From assembly GCA_029257385.1 (NCBI GenBank), contig JARIBS010000135.1, forward strand, positions 1-55,321: 55,321 nucleotides of DNA, read 5' to 3'. The position numbers and the translations under genes were made by a program. A model generated the notes under the pieces. That model was given only the letters and a program-made list of their open reading frames with translations, was not told the DNA's origin and did no database searches. This document shows positions 43,463 to 55,140 of the stretch, piece after piece. The DNA comes from Thiorhodococcus sp. Its GTDB lineage: Bacteria; Pseudomonadota; Gammaproteobacteria; Chromatiales; Chromatiaceae. Each line of letters begins with the position of its first letter. Within the stretch, counting starts at the first letter, position 1.

Positions 43463-44620
43463 ATGGACAGCACTGCCCGTCCCCGCCGCGCTCCAGGCGT
43501 CTTCCTCTGTCCCGGCGAGGAAGGGTTGCTCGCCTATGATGCAGTCACCGGCGGTATCCACCGTCTCAATGCACTCGCATCACTGATCATCGAGCTGTGC
43601 AACGGTCAGCGCAGCGTCGCACAGATTCGGGACATCGCCGCCCCGCTGCTGCAGGAATCCGCTGACGAGGCGGTTGAACGCTGCCTCAAGGACGCCCACC
43701 AGGCCGGACTCCTCACGACGGCGCCAAGCGCCATGCCCGATCAAGATCCCGCCGCGCTTGCCAGAGCGCTCAAGCACGCGGGCAAGATCGAGGCGGCGTT
43801 CATCTGTCAGTTCAGCGCCGCCGAGCGCGAACCCGACGATCCCCGCCACTGGGCGGCGCTTGGCGAAATCAGCCATATTCTGGGTCGCCGCGCGCACGCT
43901 CGGGCGGCTTATGAGCGCTATCTCGAACTCAAGCCCCAGGATGCCGAAGTCCGCCACCTCCTGATCGCATTGCGTGATGAGCCACCACCGCCGCGTGCCG
44001 ACAACGCCGCCATCGAGCAGCTTTACACGCGTTTCTCGCCTTTCTACGACGCCAACATGCTCGAGGAGCTTGACTATCAGGCGCCGACACGGCTTGCCGG
44101 GCTGGTTGATAGGCTCATGGACGAGCGTGTCGGATTCGATGCGCTCGATCTGGGCTGCGGATCAGGGTTGGCCGGGGCCAAGATCCGCGCGAGATGCGCA
44201 CATCTCACGGGGATTGATCTCTCCGCGCAGATGCTGGCGCTAGCGCGTGAACGCGAGATCTACGACCGGCTCGAAAACGCCGAGATCAGCGCCTGGCTGG
44301 AGCGCTGCGATAATACCTTCGACCTTATCCTGGCGTGCGACTCGCTGATCTATTTTGGCGATCTGCGCCCGGTCATTCACCCGGTCGCCGCCTTGCTCAG
44401 GCCAGGCGGGCACTTCGTTTTCTCGCTCGAACGCGGCGATCAGGCGCCCTTCAAGCTCCACGACAATGGCCGCTACAGCCATCATCCAGAGACGATTGGC
44501 GAGATCGCCGCCGTAGCGGGTCTGGACGTTGCTCACATGGAGCAAGGCTATCTGAGGATGGAGTACGGCGCGCCGGTGACCGGGCTGTTCATCGCCTTGC
44601 GGTCTGCCCGCCTGGGATGA
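43463..44620 (+). CDS. PqqD-like / TPR / SAM-methyltransferase fusion
   Basis: This 385-residue protein has three parts. Residues about 10-95 (PGVFLCPGEEGLLAYDAVTG and LNALASLIIELCNGQRSVAQ) resemble PqqD-like peptide-binding domains, known as RiPP recognition elements in peptide-modifying systems. Residues about 100-165 form a TPR-type repeat. The C-terminal half is a class I methyltransferase with motif I ALDLGCGSGLAGAKI and a downstream ILACDSLIYFGDL. It is close to the Tat-signal repeat peptide, which is a plausible substrate. Which residue would be methylated is not evident. Confidence 0.8.
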   Translation: MDSTARPRRAPGVFLCPGEEGLLAYDAVTGGIHRLNALASLIIELCNGQRSVAQIRDIAAPLLQESADEAVERCLKDAHQAGLLTTAPSAMPDQDPAALARALKHAGKIEAAFICQFSAAEREPDDPRHWAALGEISHILGRRAHARAAYERYLELKPQDAEVRHLLIALRDEPPPPRADNAAIEQLYTRFSPFYDANMLEELDYQAPTRLAGLVDRLMDERVGFDALDLGCGSGLAGAKIRARCAHLTGIDLSAQMLALAREREIYDRLENAEISAWLERCDNTFDLILACDSLIYFGDLRPVIHPVAALLRPGGHFVFSLERGDQAPFKLHDNGRYSHHPETIGEIAAVAGLDVAHMEQGYLRMEYGAPVTGLFIALRSARLG

Positions 44621-44750
44621 GATTATTACCCCGACGTTTCCTCTTCTAGAGGAGGTGTTCCTCGCCCCTGATTGGCACTCGGCCAAGAACGCGGTACTGA
44701 ACGGACGGGCGATTCCGGCGAAAAAGCTGGAGGAGATTACCAAAAAGTAG
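44621..44750 (+). pseudogene. Possible C-terminal scrap of an unknown gene
   Basis: One frame reads EEVFLAPDWHSAKNAVLNG and continues AIPAKKLEEITKK to a stop at about 44750. It looks like a protein C-terminus but has no start codon of its own and no recognisable family. It may be the remnant of a gene lost when the toxin-antitoxin genes arrived. Low confidence. Confidence 0.3.
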
Positions 44751-44765
44751 CCCGCATCGGATGTC

Positions 44766-44774
44766 TGCTAAAAT
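44766..44774 (+). promoter_or_regulatory. Extended -10 promoter element upstream of the MNT gene
   Basis: TGCTAAAAT fits an extended -10 (TGn-TAtaAT). Its position argues for transcription starting near 44781 and for the ATG at 44824, not the one at 44761, as the true start of the nucleotidyltransferase gene. Confidence 0.45.
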
Positions 44775-44823
44775 CAAGGTCCGCAGCGACGGGCCTTTTC
44801 TGTTTCCACCAACGGCCAAGCCT

Positions 44824-45180
44824 ATGCGCACCAATGATTCCTCGGCACTCGACCCTGTCACTCTGGGTGCCCTGCGATCCTTCAAGCACATCCTCGCCGA
44901 GCGATATGGCTCGCAATTGCGCGCGCTCTATCTGTTCGGCTCGCGGGCGCGTGGAGAGCATCGCCCAGACAGCGACGCCGACGTGGCCATCTTTCTCGAC
45001 GACGCACCGGACCCGATCGGCGAGCAATTTGAGCTCATCGAGTGCGGGTATGACATCCTGTTAGATACCGGGATCAACATCCAGCCGTGGGTCTTTGCGC
45101 AGTCCAGTCTCATTGATCCTGACCACCATCGTGCTGCACACCTGGTCAGGACCATACAGCACGAAGGAATCCCGCTGTGA
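44824..45180 (+). CDS. MNT-domain nucleotidyltransferase (MntA-like antitoxin)
   Basis: This 118-residue protein has the minimal nucleotidyltransferase signature LFGSRARGEHRPDSDADVAI, with the GSRARG loop and the D-x-D metal pair intact. MntA-like proteins inactivate a partner HEPN ribonuclease by adding nucleotides to it. The gene overlaps the HEPN gene by four bases. The start at 44824 is chosen over 44761 because a -10 element lies between them. Confidence 0.9.
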   Translation: MRTNDSSALDPVTLGALRSFKHILAERYGSQLRALYLFGSRARGEHRPDSDADVAIFLDDAPDPIGEQFELIECGYDILLDTGINIQPWVFAQSSLIDPDHHRAAHLVRTIQHEGIPL

Positions 45181-45569
45181 TCGACCGGCTTCTGGCGAAG
45201 TCCCGGCAGGCATTGGCGACGGCGGCGCGCGATCTCGATAGCGGTGACGCGGATGCCGCCGCCAACCGCTGCTACTACGCGGTCTTCTACGCCGCTTGGG
45301 CGATGTTCGTCGCCCATGGTGCTGAGGCACCCAAAAGTCACAGCGGACTGATCGCCGAGTTTGGCCGGCGCTTCGTCAAGAACGGCCCCTTCGATCGCGA
45401 GCTGGGTGCCACACTCGGCAAGCTCGAGAGCCTGCGCGCTTACGCCGATTACACTCTGGAACCCACTCCGCGCGAGAAGGTCGATATCGCGCTCACCGCC
45501 GCGCGCGGCTTCGTCCAGACCGTTTCCGGTCAGATTGCCCAGATCGGACCCGACGATCGGTCGTCATGA
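45177..45569 (+). CDS. HEPN-domain toxin
   Basis: This 130-residue all-helical protein has the HEPN layout. NRCYYAVFYAAWAMFVAHGA marks the central helices and a KSHSGLIAEFG segment carries the active His, with basic residues nearby giving an RNase-like site. It is the expected toxin partner of the MNT protein. The start overlaps the MNT stop. Full length and apparently intact. Confidence 0.85.
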   Translation: MIDRLLAKSRQALATAARDLDSGDADAAANRCYYAVFYAAWAMFVAHGAEAPKSHSGLIAEFGRRFVKNGPFDRELGATLGKLESLRAYADYTLEPTPREKVDIALTAARGFVQTVSGQIAQIGPDDRSS

Positions 45570-45668
45570 GCGATTGATTGACCCCAAAAGACCTGGACTG
45601 CATCCAGTCTTTCGCAATCATCACGCAGAGCTTGCGGGCTTCTTGCTTTCCGTCGTCCGGCACCTAAA

Positions 45669-45689
45669 ATGTACGGCAACTCAGTACAT
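45669..45689 (+). promoter_or_regulatory. Putative antitoxin operator
   Basis: ATGTAC (45669-45674) and GTACAT (45684-45689) form an inverted repeat, TGTAC-N9-GTACA, upstream of the YefM-like gene. This resembles the TGTACA sites bound by YefM-type antitoxins and suggests autorepression. Confidence 0.5.
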
Positions 45690-45706
45690 CAAGGGTATGC
45701 AGAGAG

Positions 45707-45979
45707 ATGGATACAGTGACCGTCAATCAGTTTCGTGAAAACCTGCGGGGGCATGTCGAAAAGGTACTCGGTGAGCATGAACCGCTGAAGGTGACCCGTC
45801 GCAACGGTGGGGCGTTCATCGTCTTCGGCGCGGAAGACTGGGAGCGCGAGCAAGAAACCCTCTATGTGCTGCAGAACCGGTCGCTCATGGAGCAAATCGC
45901 GCGCTCATCGAAAACGCACGCAACCTCCGCCGGTTATCGCCCAACGGGGGAGGAACTCGGTGAGATCGATCGCCTTTGA
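45707..45979 (+). CDS. YefM/Phd-like antitoxin
   Basis: This 90-residue protein begins MDTVTVNQFRENLRGHVEKV and has the LKVTRRNGGAFIVFGAEDWE block of the YefM/Phd fold. It should repress its own promoter and neutralise the downstream RelE-superfamily toxin. It overlaps that gene by 20 bases. The preceding MNT/HEPN pair makes this a second toxin-antitoxin unit within 1.5 kb. Confidence 0.9.
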   Translation: MDTVTVNQFRENLRGHVEKVLGEHEPLKVTRRNGGAFIVFGAEDWEREQETLYVLQNRSLMEQIARSSKTHATSAGYRPTGEELGEIDRL

Positions 45980-46280
45980 GGGCGACACCTGGGGGCGGCA
46001 CGAGGCGCTACGCAAGCAGGACAAACTCCTGCATCGCAACCTGTGTCGGCTGATCAAAGAAATGCAGCGCGGCGATCCAGCCACAGGGACCGGTAAGCCA
46101 GAAGCGTTAAAACATGGTCTCAGTGGACTCTGGTCCCGGCGACTGTCTCATAAGGATCGTCTGATCTACCGGTTCGACGATTCGGCTCTCTACATTTTCG
46201 CCATTGGCGGGCACTACGATGACCAACCGGGACGCCCGTCACCGATATGCGCTTTGCATTCCACGTTGTGTAGCGTATAG
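45960..46280 (+). CDS. YoeB/Txe-like toxin
   Basis: This 106-residue protein starts at a GTG (45960) with a GGGGGAGG ribosome-binding site five to nine bases before it. It begins VRSIAFEGDTWGRHEAL and carries the GLSGLWSRRLSHKDRLIYRF core of YoeB/Txe toxins. The C-terminus after GGHYDDQ is longer than usual (about 20 extra residues), suggesting the tail was changed by mutation; the usual family end is a short HY or HYD. Confidence 0.85.
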   Translation: MRSIAFEGDTWGRHEALRKQDKLLHRNLCRLIKEMQRGDPATGTGKPEALKHGLSGLWSRRLSHKDRLIYRFDDSALYIFAIGGHYDDQPGRPSPICALHSTLCSV

Positions 46281-46421
46281 TGCCGAGCAAGTTCAAGCGC
46301 CATCCGGTCGGCGCATCCCCGTCTCTCGGTTGATATCCCGCCCAAGGCTCACCCGTAACGATACCCACATTGCCTAGACCGGCCCAGCACAGTCCTGGGT
46401 AGGCCGACCCCAGGAGTGATT

Positions 46422-47717
46422 ATGTCTTTTGCTGAGCTCGGCCTTTCGGCCGAACTGTTGCGTGCCGTTTCCGCGCAGGGCTACACCCAGCCCACACCCA
46501 TCCAATTGCAATCCATCCCCGCCATCCTTGCACGCCGCGACATCCTCGCCGGCGCTCAGACAGGCACTGGCAAGACCGCCGCTTTTACCCTGCCAATGTT
46601 GCAGTTGCTCAGTCAGTCGAGCGCACGGGGCCGGCTGCCCCGCGCACTGGTACTGACACCGACGCGCGAGCTTGCCGCGCAAGTCGGCGAGAGCGTGCGC
46701 ATCTACGGACAGCATCTGTCGCTGCGCTCGATGCAGATCTTCGGTGGTGTCGGCATGGGACCGCAAGTCAGCCAACTACGCCGTGGGGTCGACGTCGTCG
46801 TCGCCACGCCGGGTCGGCTGCTTGATCATATCGGCCAGGGCAACCTGGAGCTCTCGGAGATTGAGTTCCTGGTGCTCGACGAGGCCGATCGCATGCTCGA
46901 CATGGGGTTCATCCATGATATTCGCCGTGTGATCAAACTGTTGCCCAAAGTTCGCCAGAACCTGCTGTTTTCGGCGACCTACTCGCGCGAGATCGAGCAA
47001 CTGGCCACCGGCCTGCTCCAGAACCCGCAGCGCATCGAAGTGGCGCGCCGCAACACGGCCGCCGAGAGCGTCGAGCAACTGGCCCATCCGATTGCGCGCG
47101 AGCACAAGCGCGCCCTGCTGTCACATTTGATTCGCAATGGCGACTGGCAGCAGGTGCTAGTCTTTACCCGCACTAAGCATGGTGCCAATCGTCTTGCCGA
47201 GCAGCTCGAGCGTGACGGCATCACCGCCGCCGCGATTCATGGCAATAAGAGCCAGGGCGCACGTACCCGCGCACTGGCGGCCTTTAAGAGCGGCACGGTA
47301 CGCACGCTGGTCGCGACCGATATCGCCGCGCGCGGACTCGATATCGACCGTTTGCCACATGTCGTCAACTTCGAGCTGCCGAACGTGCCCGAGGACTATG
47401 TCCATCGTATCGGTCGCACCGGCCGGGCGGGTTCCAACGGTACCGCAGTCTCGCTGGTAAGCGCCGATGAGCACGGGTTGCTCGCTGGCATCGAACGGGT
47501 ACTCGGACGCTCTATTGAGCGTCAGAAAATCGACGGGTTCTCAGATCTGCCCGCCACGCCTGGTGCCGACCCCGATGCGCGTCGGCCACGCCCGCAGCAT
47601 TCTCGGCCACGAACCGATGCGCGTACGCAACATGCCCGCGACAAGCCGACGCACCCCAGAACCGGTGGCCGCAAGAGCGGCAACAGCGGTAGAGCGCGAC
47701 CACGCGCCAACGTTTGA
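46422..47717 (+). CDS. rhlE: DEAD-box ATP-dependent RNA helicase RhlE
   Basis: From the ATG at 46422 this is a 431-residue DEAD-box helicase: [17 protein letters not shown] (Q motif), [10 protein letters not shown] (motif I), [13 protein letters not shown] (DEAD motif) and the late [10 protein letters not shown] motif VI. The C-terminal tail (about 375-431) is basic and low-complexity, typical of RhlE-like proteins that help RNA unwinding in ribosome assembly and cold adaptation. CAGGAG precedes the ATG. It is followed by an RNA-binding protein gene. Confidence 0.95.
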   Translation: MSFAELGLSAELLRAVSAQGYTQPTPIQLQSIPAILARRDILAGAQTGTGKTAAFTLPMLQLLSQSSARGRLPRALVLTPTRELAAQVGESVRIYGQHLSLRSMQIFGGVGMGPQVSQLRRGVDVVVATPGRLLDHIGQGNLELSEIEFLVLDEADRMLDMGFIHDIRRVIKLLPKVRQNLLFSATYSREIEQLATGLLQNPQRIEVARRNTAAESVEQLAHPIAREHKRALLSHLIRNGDWQQVLVFTRTKHGANRLAEQLERDGITAAAIHGNKSQGARTRALAAFKSGTVRTLVATDIAARGLDIDRLPHVVNFELPNVPEDYVHRIGRTGRAGSNGTAVSLVSADEHGLLAGIERVLGRSIERQKIDGFSDLPATPGADPDARRPRPQHSRPRTDARTQHARDKPTHPRTGGRKSGNSGRARPRANV

Positions 47718-47845
47718 TCGGTTACTTGCACTGACTTCGCGGGGCGGCTGCTTTAGTCGCCCCGCAAGCCCTTCAACCGGCGAGCGCATCGGCCGGGTAC
47801 GGAGATCCTTTTTTCGATGCGTGGTTCCTTGCGAGACTGAGACTG

Positions 47846-48124
47846 ATGAATATTTATGTTGGCAACCTAGCTTATGGCGTAACCCAGGATGACCTGCGCG
47901 AAGCCTTCGCTGCCTTCGGCCAAGTCGAGAGCGCCAATTTGATCACCGATAAGTTTACCGGCGACTCCAAAGGCTTCGGCTTCGTGGAGATGCCAAATAA
48001 CTCTGAAGCCGACGCAGCCATCAAGGGTTTGAACGAGACTCCGCTCAAGGGTCGCCCGCTGCGTGTCAACCAGGCCAAACCACGCACCGAGCGTCCCTCG
48101 CGCGGTGGCTCACAGCGCTGGTAG
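47846..48124 (+). CDS. RRM-domain RNA-binding protein
   Basis: This 92-residue protein has a complete RRM fold: NIYVGNLAYG (RNP2) at the start and KGFGFVEM (RNP1) near residue 50, then a short arginine-rich tail. It resembles the glycine-rich, cold-inducible RNA-binding proteins found next to RNA helicases. It may be co-expressed with rhlE. An intrinsic terminator follows at once. Confidence 0.93.
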   Translation: MNIYVGNLAYGVTQDDLREAFAAFGQVESANLITDKFTGDSKGFGFVEMPNNSEADAAIKGLNETPLKGRPLRVNQAKPRTERPSRGGSQRW

Positions 48125-48145
48125 CCCGCTGCCGCCGCTGAACCT

Positions 48146-48175
48146 AAAACCGCCCGATCGGGCGGTTTTTTTTTG
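48146..48175 (+). terminator. Rho-independent terminator after the RRM gene
   Basis: AAAACCGCCCGATCGGGCGGTTTTTTTT: a perfect CCGCCCG/CGGGCGG stem of seven base pairs with a short loop and a long T tract. It closes the rhlE-RRM unit and also separates it from the convergent kefC-type gene. Confidence 0.95.
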
Positions 48176-48209
48176 TCGGGCGATTGGGCTGTTTCCCCGG
48201 CGGTTCGTT

Positions 48210-50120
48210 TCAGGGTAGATCCTCGCTTGATGGCGGCGTCCAGGCGCGCTCGGTGAGGTTGTGACGCTGAAGACGATCGGTCTCCATCAGATGCGCCAAT
48301 GTCTCGCGATGTTCTCTCGCTCTGGCGAGGAAGGCGCGATTGCGCGCGATGTCTGGATGCTCGTCCCAGAGTTCGTAGAGTTGATCCAGACCGGCCTCGT
48401 CGTGGCGGCGAAAGGCGCGCGCCATTTTCTCGACCTTGAACGGATGCATCCCGAGCTGTTTGAGCGCCTCAGCACCCAGTCGCAGTGAAGTATCGAAGAC
48501 CTCTCTGAGCGCAACATCGGCCCCTGCCTCGCGCAGTAGATAGAGATGGTTGACGTCGAATGCCCGTGCCAGGATGCGCACTGCGGGATAGCGTTTGCGC
48601 ACCAGTTCCACCATCTCGACCGCGCGATCGGGATCGTCGATGGCGACGATCAAAAGCTGCGCCTGCTCAATGCCTGCGGCGCGTAGCAGTTCCAGCCGGG
48701 TCGCGTCACCGAAGAAGCTTTTGATGCCGAGCTGGTACTGCATCTCGATCTGCGCGGCTTCGTGATCGAGCACTACGGTGCGCACGCCACTGGCGATCAA
48801 CAGCCGGTTGACGATCTGACCGAAACGCCCGATACCGGCGATGATGACCGGTCCCTGCTCGTCGATCTCATCGGCGTCGGCCAGCGCGACCGGGGTTCGA
48901 CGGCGCTGGAAGAGTTTGTCGTAGAGGACGAACAGCGCCGGTGTCAACAACATCGATAGCGCCACGACCAGCGAGAGCAGCTTGGCATCATCGGGGGCGA
49001 TGATGCTGTTATGCAGGCTGAAGCTCAGCAGCACAAAGCCGAATTCTCCGGCCTGAGCAAGCCCCAGTGTGAACAGCCAGCGATCTGCGCTCTGCAAGCG
49101 AAACAGCCAGGCAAGCGCGAGCAGCACACAGCCTTTGAGAACGATGACGCCGACAGTCAGCCCGAGCACCGTCGTAAGGTCGCCAAACAGGATGGCGAAG
49201 TCGATACCCGCCCCGACGGTGATGAAGAATAGCCCGAGCAGCAACCCTTTGAACGGCTCGATGTCGGACTCAAGCTCATGGCGAAATTCGCTGTTCGCCA
49301 GCACCACGCCCGCGATGAAGGTGCCGAGCGCCGGGGAGAGATCCACCAGCGTCATCAGCAGCGCGATGCCGACCACCAGCAGCAGGACCGTGGCGGTGAA
49401 GATCTCGCGCAGGCGCGACTCGGCAACGAAGCGCAGCAGGGGGCGCGAGAGAAAATGTCCGCCGAGCAGCAGCGCGGCAACGGCCGCCAGTACCACCAGG
49501 CCGTGCGCCCAGCCGGGCAGGTTGGCGACCAGGCTCATCTGCGCCAAATGCCCGTTCTGGGTCTCAGGCGCATGGGCGAGTGTGTCCGCGCCAAGCAGCA
49601 GCAGCTCGGTGCTCGCCAGCAGCGGCAGAAGCGCCAGCATCGGAATCATTGCGATGTCCTGAAACAGCAGCACAGAGAAGCTCGAGCGCCCTCCGGCGGT
49701 GCTGGTCAGCCCTTTTTCAGTCAGCGTTTGGAGCACGATAGCGGTCGAGGACAGCGAGAAGATCAGCCCGATCGCGAGCGCGAGACGCCAGTCGGCACCA
49801 AACAGCAGCGCCGCCGCCGCAATCAGCACGGTCGTGAGAGCGACCTGCAGCCCGCCCAGCCCTAGCAGACTGGCGCGCATCCGCCACAGCGTGCCCGGAT
49901 CCAGCTCCAGACCGATGAGAAACAGCATCATCACCACACCGAGTTCGGCGAAGTGCTGAATCTCGGATGTCTCGGCCCCGACCAGCCCAATGACCGGCCC
50001 GATCAGGATGCCGGCGATCAGATAGCCAAGCACCGAACCCAGACCGAGCCGTTTGGCGATCGGCACAGCGATGACTGCGGCACACAGATAGACAAAGACC
50101 TGAAAGAGGATGCCGTCCAT
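48210..50120 (-). CDS. KefC/YbaL-type monovalent cation/proton antiporter (CPA2)
   Basis: This 636-residue protein has about 12-13 transmembrane helices (1-400) of the CPA2 antiporter fold and a cytoplasmic TrkA-N (RCK) nucleotide-binding domain (about 410-560) with IAGIGRFGQIVNRLL. It exports potassium or sodium in exchange for protons, probably gated by NAD(H) or glutathione. The neighbouring KefF-like gene, four bases upstream, supports a KefC/KefB role. Together they respond to electrophiles. Confidence 0.92.
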   Translation of the reverse strand: MDGILFQVFVYLCAAVIAVPIAKRLGLGSVLGYLIAGILIGPVIGLVGAETSEIQHFAELGVVMMLFLIGLELDPGTLWRMRASLLGLGGLQVALTTVLIAAAALLFGADWRLALAIGLIFSLSSTAIVLQTLTEKGLTSTAGGRSSFSVLLFQDIAMIPMLALLPLLASTELLLLGADTLAHAPETQNGHLAQMSLVANLPGWAHGLVVLAAVAALLLGGHFLSRPLLRFVAESRLREIFTATVLLLVVGIALLMTLVDLSPALGTFIAGVVLANSEFRHELESDIEPFKGLLLGLFFITVGAGIDFAILFGDLTTVLGLTVGVIVLKGCVLLALAWLFRLQSADRWLFTLGLAQAGEFGFVLLSFSLHNSIIAPDDAKLLSLVVALSMLLTPALFVLYDKLFQRRRTPVALADADEIDEQGPVIIAGIGRFGQIVNRLLIASGVRTVVLDHEAAQIEMQYQLGIKSFFGDATRLELLRAAGIEQAQLLIVAIDDPDRAVEMVELVRKRYPAVRILARAFDVNHLYLLREAGADVALREVFDTSLRLGAEALKQLGMHPFKVEKMARAFRRHDEAGLDQLYELWDEHPDIARNRAFLARAREHRETLAHLMETDRLQRHNLTERAWTPPSSEDLP

Positions 50121-50123
50121 CGT

Positions 50124-50798
50124 TCAGCGCTCCCGAATGATGGCGTTGAGATCGGCATTGAGTTTGGACAGGCGTTGCGCCGAGACGATGTCCAGCCGAC
50201 CGTCGCGCAGCGCCTTGAGCAGGCGCACCCAGTCGGCCACATGCGCCTCAATGCGGCCCTCCTCCAGCGCGGTGCGGGCGCTAAAGAGTGCGAATGGGGG
50301 CAGATAGATCATGCCGCAGTGCAGGGCCGTCTGTTCGAGCGGGTAGAGCAGTTGACGGATGGTGAAATGGTTGAAGCCATCGGCGCGGTAGGCCGCCGCC
50401 GCGCCGCCGGCGGTGAGTGCGCTAAAAAACAGCTTGCCGTGCAGCGCAACCCCCTCGGCACCGTAGGCGAAGCCGTGCTCCAGGACTAGGTCCTGCCATT
50501 CCTTTAGTATGGCGGGCGTGGAGTACCAGTAGAGCGGATGCAGGAAGACGATGACATCGTGCACGAGCAGACGAGCCTGCTCGCGATCGGTATCGATATC
50601 GTAGTCTGGATAGTGCGCGTAGAGATCGACGAGTGTCACGCCCTGGGTCTCGCGCGCCGCGCGCGCCAGCCGATGATTGACCTCCGAGCGATCAAGCGAT
50701 GGGTGCGCAAACAGCACCAGGATGCGCTGTGGTGCGACATGGGTCTGGCTCTGGCCCGTCTTCAATCTACGACTCCTCAATCTCACTAAAAGACCCAT
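50124..50798 (-). CDS. KefF/KefG-like NAD(P)H oxidoreductase
   Basis: This 224-residue flavodoxin-fold protein has the ILVLFAHPSLDRSEVN FMN-binding loop and PLYWYSTPAILKEWQD, both typical of KefF/KefG and related quinone reductases. It binds KefC/KefB and activates the antiporter under electrophile stress. Its gene lies immediately ahead of the antiporter gene on the same strand. The first ~20 residues before THVAPQRILV are basic and may include an over-long start. Confidence 0.9.
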   Translation of the reverse strand: MGLLVRLRSRRLKTGQSQTHVAPQRILVLFAHPSLDRSEVNHRLARAARETQGVTLVDLYAHYPDYDIDTDREQARLLVHDVIVFLHPLYWYSTPAILKEWQDLVLEHGFAYGAEGVALHGKLFFSALTAGGAAAAYRADGFNHFTIRQLLYPLEQTALHCGMIYLPPFALFSARTALEEGRIEAHVADWVRLLKALRDGRLDIVSAQRLSKLNADLNAIIRER

Positions 50799-50824
50799 GC
50801 GATCCTGCTTGCCGCCACCTACGC

Positions 50825-53905
<3,081 letters not shown>

Positions 53906-54066
53906 AAGGGCGGCTGGTACTAGATCCTGGCTGGGGCTGTCTACGGTCGAGCTAAACCGATCAAGAATACGCAATCGGCGCATTGCGTGCAGCCTGGCTG
54001 ATTGTGTTGGATTGCGGACTCTTGGATTCCCTGTGGTCGTCCCAACCCTGGATTCACGGCTGGCAA

Positions 54067-54579
54067 ATGGACGTTGTGACGATGGTGCAAAATCCAGTGA
54101 CCATAGTAGCCCGCCTCTTGCTCTTTCTCGGTCTTTGGACCCTGCTTGCGGGTTTTGAGCCTGCGTCCTGGATCATCGGGGTTCCTGCTGTACTCCTGGC
54201 GACCTGGACACATGGCAGACTGACTCGGGCGAGCGGACCGGCCCTGAAGCTCGGCGGTCTGCTTGTGTTCATCGCCTATTTTCTCTGGCAATCCGTGCGC
54301 GGCGGTGTGGATGTCGCCTGGCGCATCCTGCGACCGCGCATGCGCATCGCGCCGGGATTGCAAACCTATCGCATCCGCCTGTCCGACCCTGCGGCGAGGG
54401 TGCTGTTCCTCGATTGCGTGAGTCTGCTGCCGGGTTCGCTTGGTGCCGACATGCGCGAGGGCGTCATCAGTGTGCACGCCATCGACGCGAGCCTTGATCT
54501 TGCCCCCGAGCTTGAGGAGCTGGAGACACGCATCGCGGCGATCTTCGGTCTGACCCTAGAGGCGTCGCGACATGCATGA
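54067..54579 (+). CDS. mrpE: Mrp-type Na+/H+ antiporter subunit E
   Basis: This roughly 170-residue protein (from the ATG at 54067; a second ATG at 54082 is also possible) has two or three helices and the motifs IGVPAVLLATW and FLDCVSLLPGSLGADM that mark MrpE/MnhE. It is part of the multi-subunit antiporter that uses the proton gradient to expel sodium. It is divergent from the RND gene. The next three genes overlap it in series. Confidence 0.88.
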   Translation: MDVVTMVQNPVTIVARLLLFLGLWTLLAGFEPASWIIGVPAVLLATWTHGRLTRASGPALKLGGLLVFIAYFLWQSVRGGVDVAWRILRPRMRIAPGLQTYRIRLSDPAARVLFLDCVSLLPGSLGADMREGVISVHAIDASLDLAPELEELETRIAAIFGLTLEASRHA

Positions 54580-54835
54580 AGCCCTGATGGCCACGGCCCT
54601 GGTGCTGTTGATCACGATGTCCGTCGGGCTGGTGCGGGTGGTGATCGGCCCGACTCCCGCTGATCGGATGATGGGCGCGCAGCTCATCGGAACGACTGGG
54701 ATCGGTGTGCTCCTGCTCCTGGCGTTTGCGCTCGAACTGCCGGCGTTGATTGATGTGGCGCTGGTTTTCGGGCTGCTGGCGGCGATCGCGGTCGTGGCCT
54801 TCACCCGTCGGCGGGTCGGAGACGATCAATCATGA
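54572..54835 (+). CDS. mrpF: Mrp-type antiporter subunit F
   Basis: This 87-residue, three-helix protein has the VRVVIGPTPADRMMGAQLIG motif typical of MrpF/MnhF. The start overlaps mrpE by eight bases and its stop overlaps mrpG by four. It belongs to the same antiporter complex. Confidence 0.93.
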   Translation: MHEALMATALVLLITMSVGLVRVVIGPTPADRMMGAQLIGTTGIGVLLLLAFALELPALIDVALVFGLLAAIAVVAFTRRRVGDDQS

Positions 54836-55140
54836 TGGCCGCTTGGCTGGAAGTTCTATCGATCGTACTCATCGCGCTGGGCGCCTTTTTCTACGCTACC
54901 GGCACCATTGGACTGCTACGTCTGCCCGATCTCTACAGCCGACTGCACGCACTGACCAAGGCCGATAATCTCGGGCTTGGGCTTCTGATCTTGGGTCTGC
55001 TGCCCTGGGCGGCGGATCTCTTCCAAGCGCTGAAACTGATCCTGATCTGGGTGCTGGTGCTCATGGCCGGGGCGACCGGCGCGCATTTGATCGCCAAGCG
55101 CGCGCTGCGTGGCGATGGCGAAGACGAGGCCCTGCGATGA
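54832..55140 (+). CDS. mrpG: Mrp-type antiporter subunit G
   Basis: This 102-residue, three-helix protein has the GTIGLLRLPDLYSRLHALTK motif of MrpG/MnhG. It overlaps both neighbours by four bases, consistent with a single operon. Confidence 0.93.
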   Translation: MMAAWLEVLSIVLIALGAFFYATGTIGLLRLPDLYSRLHALTKADNLGLGLLILGLLPWAADLFQALKLILIWVLVLMAGATGAHLIAKRALRGDGEDEALR

